From Trichuris trichiura (lineage: Eukaryota; Nematoda; Enoplea; Trichinellida; Trichuridae): DNA of 64,000 nt. Below are positions 56,280-64,000 of this stretch, piece by piece. The notes beneath the pieces are model-generated. The model saw only the letters and a program-made list of their open reading frames with translations, ran no database searches and was not told where the DNA came from. The DNA lies in assembly GCA_037903355.1 (NCBI GenBank), contig JBAJFE010000042.1, forward strand, positions 1,438,001-1,502,000. Reading direction: 5' to 3'. Made by a program: the position numbers and the translations under genes. The stretch's first letter is position 1. Each line of letters opens with the position of its first letter.

Positions 56280-59200
56280 ATGCGCTTCTTCCTGCTGTTC
56301 AACCCGGTAGTTGCGCTCCTTGTACGGGTGAGTGCTTTCCAGGTTGAACTGCCCGTCGCAGATCAAGGAATCACCGGATGGATTCAAGTTAAACCTTCGT
56401 CGTCCGGTCTCGCTGTTGTCACGGTTAGCCTAACAGGTGTCCCTGCGAAGGCCACTATAGCAAACGTGACGTTCCATAGTATTCCATTTGCTTATGGCGG
56501 CCACGATTGCTCTGCTTTAGCGGAAACACCGTATCTAAGTTCAAACTCGAGCTTTCAGCTACCGGTCGTAGGAGACCAAGTATCAGGAGAAATAGAGATA
56601 GATGATAGCATCCTGAACAAGATATTCAGCGTGCTAATCACCTTTGAACATTCTGAACTCAGCGTATGTGCAACTTCGACAGCCCAGTCACGCATATATA
56701 TATCGCGATTCTACGGCAGTCAAGTTGCCGGTTCTGTCTTTTTCTTTGTTTCCAATGGAATGGTGACCATACTGTCACAGCTTTTCAATGGTGAAAATAC
56801 GGATTCGCTGATCTCTTGGTCAATACGGAAAAAGTGGTGGCAGCAAGAGAGGAATGCACACGAGCCAACGATGCATTCCTGCCGAAATTCTGCTGAGAAA
56901 GCTCCAGTTTGGTATAGTTCCCATAAAGCGAACGATTACTTACAACCAGATATGACAACCCAGGTGATATCGGTTGAAAGTATGTCTGAGAAACATCTAA
57001 GCAACTTTGATATGGGCGTCCTTGTACTACAGAGAGTTGAAGGAGACGTCTGGCAGTCATCAACACTGCTTGGTTGCGCACGAATTACACGCCTGCCATC
57101 GTACGACTTCGGCAACGTAGCAGCCACTTTCCTGAACTCATCAGCCATTTTCTTTGAGCAAGCCTCACCGTTCCATCCATTAGTAATCAGTTCTGGAGAG
57201 CCCGCGTTAACTGATTTGGCAGTCATCGTTCCAAACCAACGTAACCAAAGCCAGTGCGAGGAGTTCGATCCAAGCGCGAACCTCAACGTTTTAAAATCAA
57301 CAAACCTTCTACCGTCGAAACACAAATCCAGCGGTCCATTTTCCGTCGTGGCCACCGACGCCACTCTCTACGGTGAAAATAGTATCCTAAAGCATTTATT
57401 AATAGTGGGAAAGAGCTCTGTTAACTCGCAGTGTGCCTCCATCGAGTCAGGCAATCTGATAACCGCCATGGCTAAATTTTTTTATCCTGCCGTTGGGGAA
57501 GTTTTCTTCTACCAGGATCACAGGTCATGGGAGTCGGTTACTTTCATTATTCCTAAAATCAGACACTTATTCGACCTCACTGTACCGGAAAAAGCTGAAT
57601 GGATGATAACTGAGAGACGGGTTGGCTGGTCCCAAGAGGAAATGGCTTGTTCATCGGACACAGATGTTTTTGATCCATTCAGAACACCAATCCAGTACTG
57701 TCGCAGATCAGCAGAGACCTGTCCCATTGGAAGCTTCACAGAGAAGTTTGGTCATTTGTTCATTGGAAGCCATAATGAACTAACGGTAAGCTGAAAATTT
57801 CTAATATTTTTCTAAGAGATCGAGCGCTTTCTGAATTGTTGTTCCCAAGTGTTTAGCCAACTTCTCTGCAATCCTTCTAAAGTATCAGTGCAAGAAACTG
57901 TAATACTCAATTCTGTCGCGTAATTTTTGTTGTCATCGAAGTAGCGCGTAAGAAGCTACAAATTATTCACTATTTAACAGCGCCATATTTGTTGACCTGA
58001 CCTCACTAGGAAGTCACAAAGAAGTCTGGTAGAACAGTATTAATTTGATTTACAATACGACAAAACACCTGAGTGATAAAATAGGGGCGATCTCAAACCA
58101 GTCAGTCACACATCTGAAATGGTAAACTGTTCATGACTGTGCGAAACGTACTGAATTTCAAAACATTACTATCAGAGCAGAAGGTGCTTAAAAAAGTAAT
58201 TTGCAAACGCACCTGCTGCACAATCAGGAAAACTATTAATAGAAGCATTTGTAATCGTATCATTGACAGGGAACACTAACTTTCAGCTAAAATCCTTTTG
58301 CTTTTCATAATTAACTTAATGTTGTAGACTGTGCTTATCTATTACTATTTTAACTTACGAATTGAGCCTTTACAGAATTGCAGTAAAACCTTTTTTCCCA
58401 TCCTATTATTTTATTTTGTTACTGCACCTTAAACTTTTTAAAGGTAAAAAACTTATCTCAGTATTAAATCTCATTTATTCTGAGGTTTGCTAAAGCTTAG
58501 TTTTTCTTTAACTTAAGTAAGCTGAATATATAAGATGATTCCATTAGCATCTGTTAGCTCAGCTATTCAACAAACTGCACCGTCCTTTAATACTTTACCT
58601 CCTTCTTACGATACGTTATCTAATCTTTATAAAGCTATCAGAATTATCAGGAATGTACCGCGTTATAAAGCTTTGAATAATCAAGACAAACAGAATGGTG
58701 TTGCACATTTTGATCGAATGATAGCAACGTGTTCGCACAGCTAACCGATAATTTGTTTTCTCTTGTTACTAAACGATTGTGCTTGCCGTGTTCGTGACAA
58801 TATCGTGATACTTTAAGCTTTACTCAGACGTTTATCCGCCAGTAGAATAGAAGCTCTCTTCAGTTAAGAACGTTCCATTTGGAAAAACTTGCTGTTAGCA
58901 ACGCCAACGAAGGATTGTGCAGGAAATTCAATTAAGTTCAATCCTACCTTGAAGTCTGTTCAATCGAAAACCCGGAAAGTATGTAAGAAACGTTTATCTG
59001 TTTTGTCAATAATTGTTCAAACAAATTGGGCCCTGCGAACTGGCATTATATGTGCTATTCTCAACATTCCCTGTACCCCTTGTAGACAGTTGCCTTGACA
59101 ATGCCTAATGAAAGAGGCAAACCAATGTGCGGAAGGCTGTTTTGATAATCACACAGCCAATAGTAGTCACTGAAAAGGCAAGCTGGTTTTTAAGTCGAGG

Positions 59201-62200
59201 TTCAGTGAAGTGGCTGAATTTTTAAGTGATGAATTATTAAACTACTTACTTCCGCGCAAACAGTGCGGTTGGAAGCACGGATTTTTAGTAGTACGCTGAT
59301 AAAGTTTTACTCATTTTGGAGCAACTGGTTAAGATTTAATTAATGCGACTGCAGACGTGCTGCACAACGCTTAAAGGTAAATGAAACCATTTCAAAAACG
59401 GCGAGTTTTCACTTCGCTTTAATTGTTCATTCAGTAGAGACAGCCTTCTTTAACTTTACTAATAAAACTGTTTCCCACTGACGTACACATATTCGAAAGA
59501 GAATTTAACTTCGACTGTAGCGCAATTCTTTATTCAATGTACCTGGTTGGAGGGAAGATTTTGCTGATGAAATAACATTTACCTGACCTGTTTCGATATC
59601 GGGACTGTTCCCTTTCCTCTAAGCGGCAGTGAAAAATTTTAATACGAATTTATTACGTTTTTCAATTTCGAAGGAAAAATTAAGGCGAATCATTCATTCC
59701 GGAAAACAGCGTACGCATTTGTTATGGGACGCGTTTTCAGCGTCCGGAGATCATGGCGACTACTCGATTTTCCTTTCCTGAAAACGAATGGTTCACCGCA
59801 AGCTTGCGTCAGTGCAAAAGCGTACCCCTCCACCAGAATCCTAACTTCAGGGAATGTCCAATATTTTCATAAAGCAAAACTTGAATGCATAAAAGTGTCT
59901 CTCCATGAAAACCAATACATCGAAGTCGCTACTATTGAAATGGAAAGTTGAATAATAAAGTACATTTTTACGACTAACTAGTAATGCTGCACGGTTCGTA
60001 ATGAAAGGAAAGCAATTTCAGTTTTATTCTTACTGCGTATTCAACTGAGTGGAAAGTGGATACTTGGCAATAAGGAGACGTACTTAAATTCAAAGGTTAG
60101 CATTTTCCGAAAATTAGAAGAAATAGAAGTCAGAATGCTTAAAATTATGTTTTGCCCGCTTACTAACGGGCTGATCATGAATTTTAGTAAGGATTATTTA
60201 TGTGCCTCCATCAAACGAATTGTGCTCAAAATTGGAAGTTCAATGACGTCAAAGTCCACAGTTGTTGCAATCGATTTTTAACGTTACTAATTGAACAAGG
60301 TTAGTAGGAGAACCCTGCGCGTCATATTCTTAAGTGAATAACAACAGGCGGCGTCGGCTCAAAAAATGCAAAAAGAAACTTTACTTATCCAGAAGCAACT
60401 TTATCTGATGTAGAAACAAGTGGTGTTTTAAAGATTAATTTTCCAGGGACTCGGCATATATGCAACTACCACAGTCCCCTTGAGTGGACCACACAGCGTG
60501 ATTGGGAATACGCTAAGACTTGGTTTGGGTTTCGCGGACTCATGTGCGAACATAGAGATGGAGAAACGGAAAGCGGATCACGGCAGTGAAGTATGGCCAG
60601 AATTTAAAAACGCATCAGTTCCTGTGTTTCTGAGCGCAACGTTTGACGGAACAATTTTGACTGGCACTGTCGAAATGGTATGCTTGAATTCTCGGTAAAG
60701 CAGATAGACAGATTAAGAAACGAGCCGCTGTTTTTTCAGGCACAGGTAGCAGAAGACGAAAACACGGCTTTCTCGATCCAACCTGGAATGATATTTTACA
60801 AAATCCTTTCTGCTGAGGTACGAACACGATGACTTCTACACATAACAAAAGTTGGCGTATGCCTAAACTGTTGACCCTTGAGCAGATTGCTTTGGTGTAC
60901 TTTTGAGAGCTGCTAAGGAATTAGGGAAGATTACATGGAACTAAAAAGTCCCAGTTGGTAAAGTTGGACGTTTAACTTCAAAAAGAAGGAAATACTGCTT
61001 CCGCTTAGGCAGTTTAATCTTAATCCTACGCTCTGAATACTTTCCTGATTCTGTAACTTTCCGTCTAGCTATATTCACCCGAAGTTGAGTTTTTGACTAC
61101 TCACTGAAGAATACATGCTAGTGCGAGCAAAGTATGATTAAGGTGAATTACAGAACAAAACCGTTTTTGCAGGAGGATGAACTTTTCGAAGTGTCCGTTC
61201 TGGAAAGCGAAAATGAAACTGAGTGTGACAATGCCGCCTCTGTCTACAATCCCTTTTATCTACCTACTGATGCAGAGGTAAGCTAGTTCTTTGCTTCCAT
61301 ATTCCTATCCTAACTTATATATTCCAATGGAATGCGTTTCCTTGAAAGTTGAACTGGGAAACAATCGGTCCGGAACAAACCGGAAACAAACAATCGTTTT
61401 CCTAGTTGAACTGGGAAACAATGTTGTACTAACTCCTGTGCACTTCACTGACCTAAAGTATGCAGTCGCTGAACCATGTTTACTACTTGAATATATGCAT
61501 AATGTTGGCCTTTATTTAAGCCATATAAAAATGTGTGCACTTTAATTGACCATCAAGAACTTACTTCTGCAAGGATTACGACGGAACCCCAACATCATGA
61601 AAAACTGCAGCGTAAGAAGCTGTGGAAACTCTGGCTGACATCGAATTAAAATGAATTTCTACAAATCTTAATAACCCTAACTTCATTGCCTCCTTAGAAA
61701 AGCTTCGAATGAACAGGGCAATAATTCTGAAATCTTTCCTAACGCTGTAAGGCGGGAAGAGTGTGAACCTGAACGCTGAAAAGGACGAACTTTATTTTGC
61801 AGTACTCCAAGCCGTCAGAAAAGCAAGATATCCTTTTTTCCTTACAGGATAACCATGACAGGGAAATTTGAAATTTAAAACCACCCACATGCACTTTGCT
61901 CATGGAACGTTATTTTAAACTGCACACTAACGTACGTCGAACTAATGCATTTCAAAGGTCCTACAATTGTGACGTCGGTCCGTTAGCCGTGCGTACTGTT
62001 CGTAAAACACTTACCTTCTGCCGAAATGCTATGCAGAAATAAAACCTGAACACGTATGGCGCACAGGGAGTGCATTTTTGAAGTAGTACGATTGCATCAG
62101 AAAGGATGGCTACAATATTATAGCACGCAATGCAAAATCATGCTGGATAAAGCACAGGAAAATTTTTCATGCCGAACGACAGACATTTCAGATAGATATT

Positions 62201-62678
62201 ACAAGGTTATATAACTGAAGAGCAGAAGCGAAAAATCCAAAGGTCTCTTCACTTAACTACCTCATTTTCAGCGTACACGGTTAAGATAACAAACCGTAAG
62301 CTGCGCCAAAATTAAAAGTGAGCAATGATTACGAAGCGAACAGAAAGTACCGAGTGCTTCTCAGTCTCTTCACACACATTTACTATGACTGAAAGAGATA
62401 CTTCTACGCTTTGGTTTCCCTTTCGATTGATGCATGAAAGGTTGAATAACCCTACTTAAAAGACATGAGGCCTTAACCACAAAATTCCAGACTACCAATG
62501 CGGGAGAGTTCTATGAACGCTTGTTTTGACATTTTGCAGAACTATACAGCGTTGTGCCATGGCAGCGCTCTGTCCTGTGCCATTGGAGATATTTCTGGAC
62601 AAACAGGATCCGCGATACTAGCAGGAACTGATGGAGGTCTAATGGTTCCGTACCTGCCCCTGCAAGGACCATACAACA
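56280..62678 (+). CDS. Secreted SOD-like repeat protein (CSRP type), partial, copper ligands missing
   Basis: Exons: 56280-57785, 60447-60677, 60740-60817, 61173-61277 and 62540-62678, all GT-AG and phase-matched, giving 686 aa so far. Exon 5 ends in phase 1, so at least one more exon follows. Residues 1-19 are a signal peptide (MRFFLLF...VSA). The rest shows repeated Cu/Zn-SOD-fold landmarks: ENSILKHLLIV...CASIE, VFDPFRTP...CPIGSFTEKFG, LSGPHSVIGNTLRLG...CANIE, VYNPFYLP then CAIGDISGQTG, and GPYN. These match SOD motifs GGHYNPF, GDLSGKxG, GPxSVVGRxxVIH and CANI, arranged as in metazoan Cu-only SOD repeat proteins. At the aligned positions, His of HxHxFP, GGHYNPF and VIH are replaced (ITERRV, EVSVLE, SVYNPF, TDVFDPF, LRLG), so enzymatic activity is unlikely in the clear repeats. 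Introns contain PLE-derived sequence. Confidence 0.8.
57786..60446 (+). other. Intron 1 of the SOD-repeat gene
   Basis: A 2.66-kb intron with GTAAGC donor and ATTTTCCAG acceptor. The short frames inside (58535-58744, 58889-59098, 59724-59951) lack recognisable motifs. No transposon ends were identified. Confidence 0.65.
60818..61172 (+). other. Intron 3 of the SOD-repeat gene
   Basis: A 355-nt intron between GTACGA and TTTTTGCAG with nothing recognisable inside. Confidence 0.7.
61278..62539 (+). other. Intron 4 of the SOD-repeat gene
   Basis: A 1.26-kb intron between GTAAGC and CATTTTGCAG. It contains a local duplication of GTTGAACTGGGAAACAAT at about 61349 and 61404, otherwise nothing recognised. 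Confidence 0.65.
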
Positions 62679-62689
62679 GTAAGTTTAAA

Positions 62690-63010
62690 TATTTTTCTTT
62701 TATTACGGATTTCCTGTTTTTTCTTTAAACTTTTTGCGGAGCTTTCGGCCCCCAACTATGGGCCGTCATCAGCGCAACGAATTACCAAACAAACTTCACA
62801 AAACATCTCTTTACCTTCGCCAGGATAGGCTGGTGAGGCGCTCATCTGCATTACCAACCGACGTGGTTTCTGTCGAGTCAATCCTTGACTCATCGAAGTT
62901 GATTCGACATGGTCGGTGTTACGTCAGAGCAGCCTTCACGCAGCCGTCCCAGGTGAAAGCGCGACATAAAAGGACAGGGAAATCGACGAAACAGTCTTTG
63001 TAGACGAGGT
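62690..63010 (-). mobile_element. PLE-derived end fragment in intron 5, intact hammerhead-like core
   Basis: The outer end at the left reads AAATCCGTAATAAAAG on the minus strand, the same terminus as the palindrome at 63139-63551. The hammerhead-like core follows. It continues about 230 bp with sequence sharing TTTGTGAAGTTTG and the AGATGTTTTGTGAA block with its neighbour. The inner limit near 63010 is approximate. Confidence 0.6.
62734..62776 (-). ncRNA. Hammerhead-ribozyme-like motif, CTGATGA variant
   Basis: On the minus strand: GCG, CTGATGA (62766-62772), extra C, a strong stem II GGCCC/GGGCC with a loop of about 8 nt, GAAAGCTC (GAAA at 62743-62746), then CGC. Stem I GCG/CGC differs from CCG/CGG elsewhere yet still pairs, which is compensatory change. 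The best-formed motif of the window. Confidence 0.6.
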
Positions 63011-63138
63011 TTAAACAATAAAATTTAAACTGTCTACTTCAGTTCCCTTGAGTTTGTTTTCTGTTTTCCTTTTTTCTTTTTTACTTCTTCTTTTACCAAA
63101 GCCCTGTGGATGCCATTGTGCTCCGTTTGCACTTGGTC

Positions 63139-63551
63139 TTTTCTGGTTTCCACTTCTTCTTTAACGGGATCTTAATTCATGCAAAATGTTTTCTTTTATT
63201 ACGGATTTCCCATTTTTTCTTCAATTTTTTTTTGCTGAGCTTTCGGCTCTCAACCATGGGCCATCATCAGCGCAGCGAATAAACAAGCAAATTTCACAAA
63301 ACATCTCTTTGCCTTCACCAGGATTGGCTAGTTGGTTGGTAATACGGGTGAGCGCCTCACCATCCAATCCTGGTGAAGGCAAGGATGTGTTTTGTGAAAT
63401 TTGCTTGTTTATTCGTTGCGCTGATGATGGCCCATGGTTGAGAGCTGAAAGCTCAGCAAAACAAATTTGAAGAAAACACAGGAAATCCGTAATAAAAGAA
63501 AACATTTTGCATGAATTGAAATCCCGTTAAAGAAGTGAAAACCGGAAAAAA
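63139..63551. repeat. 410-bp palindrome with two hammerhead-like cores, in intron 5
   Basis: The left arm (63139 to about 63340) and right arm (about 63355-63551) are near-perfect reverse complements. Outer ends are TTAACGGGAT and ATCCCGTTAA; shared blocks include CATGCAAAATGTTTTCTTTT, ATTACGG and AAACAAGCAAATTTCACAAA. Each arm has a hammerhead-like core: left on the minus strand at 63234-63276 (CTGATGA 63264-63270, GAAAGCTC) and right on the plus strand at 63416-63457 (CTGATGA 63421-63427, GAAAGCTC 63447-63454). The same peptide is therefore open on both strands, an artefact of symmetry. No clear target duplication was found. Confidence 0.8.
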
Positions 63552-63559
63552 CTAAGTTT

Positions 63560-64000
63560 AGCTATATTTATTAGCTAGCTATTGCTACTTTGAACTCCTT
63601 CGTTCGCATTGAAATTGACATGCAGTCACATTTCCAAAAACCGTATGGAAAACGTGAACAGGTAGAGAGTTATTAGGACAAACGATTAAAAAACATAGTG
63701 TAAAAAGTGAGAATAAGGAAATGCTGTTTCAGAATCTTATCGCATCATTTTGTTATTTAATGTGTAGTTCTCAACACCGTGCTCGAAAAACAGCGTTCCT
63801 TCTTACGGGATCACCCCTCAGCTTCCTGAAAATACGAAGAAGTAAAAGTTCATTGGAACAAAGATTAATCCAAGGAAACGTCAGCCTTCTAGAAATTCTG
63901 GCGTCCTTTCTTGCAAGTGATTATGTTTCCTGGCTACTAGTGATCGGGTACTACCGGCGCTGACAAACCCTAATACGTCGTTTTGTATTCGGCCAAGCAT
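63560..64000 (+). other. 3' end of window, possible further exon of the SOD-repeat gene
   Basis: CTGTTTCAG ends near 63738 and could be an acceptor. In the phase required by exon 5 the reading meets a stop after about 11 residues (YRIILLFNV-like). In the neighbouring frame a longer open stretch to 63963 ends with a hydrophobic SWLLVIGYY. Neither is a convincing continuation, so the true next exon may lie beyond the window. Confidence 0.3.

Noticed and set aside
58535..59098. Two 69-codon frames inside intron 1 of the SOD-repeat gene
   Set aside because: No SOD-like motif, no compatible acceptor/donor pair in phase, and composition like the surrounding intron.
63186..63505. Two 94-codon frames on opposite strands with nearly the same protein
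   Set aside because: Created by the symmetry of the 410-bp palindrome; not genes.

Overview
The window looks like a gene-poor, AT-rich piece of an invertebrate animal genome. The evidence is spliced genes with GT-AG introns, several only 48-67 nt long with strong TTTTCAG-type acceptors, a eukaryotic tRNA with internal A and B boxes, animal protein families, and many decayed transposable elements. Short introns mixed with long ones, plus acceptor-like AGs immediately before start codons, would suit a nematode-like animal, but that is inference and no species is claimed.

Four protein genes can be assembled with consistent splice phases. (1) 25551-30652 (+), six exons, about 695 aa: a low-complexity protein ending in a SAM domain of Polycomb-type (PHC/SCM-like) appearance. 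(2) 43817-44494 (+), single exon, 225 aa: a SENP8/DEN1-type NEDD8 protease with an intact His-Asp-Cys triad. (3) 45833-47427 (-), six exons, about 207 aa: a phosphatidylethanolamine-binding protein (PEBP). (4) 56280 to at least 62678 (+), five exons seen and the 3' end not found: a secreted protein with several superoxide-dismutase-like repeats (Cu-only SOD repeat protein type) that appear to have lost the copper-binding histidines. One tRNA-Lys(CUU) lies at 4165-4237. These genes show no sign of acting as a unit; they are ordinary separate eukaryotic loci.

Region by region: 1-10.9 kb holds the tRNA, a pogo/Tigger-type MITE (3133-4112), a decayed CENP-B/pogo-type transposase and a tiny palindromic element with a 14-bp target duplication (7374-7656). 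10.9-13.4 kb has a purine-rich strand encoding broken Lys/Glu-rich frames. 13.4-25.5 kb is mostly empty except for a 370-bp palindrome and a truncated Tigger copy. 25.5-30.7 kb is the SAM gene. 31-43 kb is repeat-dominated: a three-copy dispersed repeat, satellite-like arrays, a nested Tigger element, and a head-to-head Penelope-like element (PLE) flanked by a 13-bp duplication. 43.8-47.5 kb holds the SENP8-like and PEBP genes. 48-56 kb is intergenic with more palindromes. 56-64 kb is the SOD-repeat gene, whose introns carry more PLE-derived sequence.

The most striking signal is a dispersed family of about 40-nt hammerhead-ribozyme-like motifs (CTGANGA, stem II, GAAAGCTC, then a short stem I). 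At least a dozen sites were found, with all four bases seen at the variable N of CTGANGA. Two motifs sit in the ends of the clear PLE, and many others occur at the inner ends of short head-to-head palindromes, three of which have clean target-site duplications.
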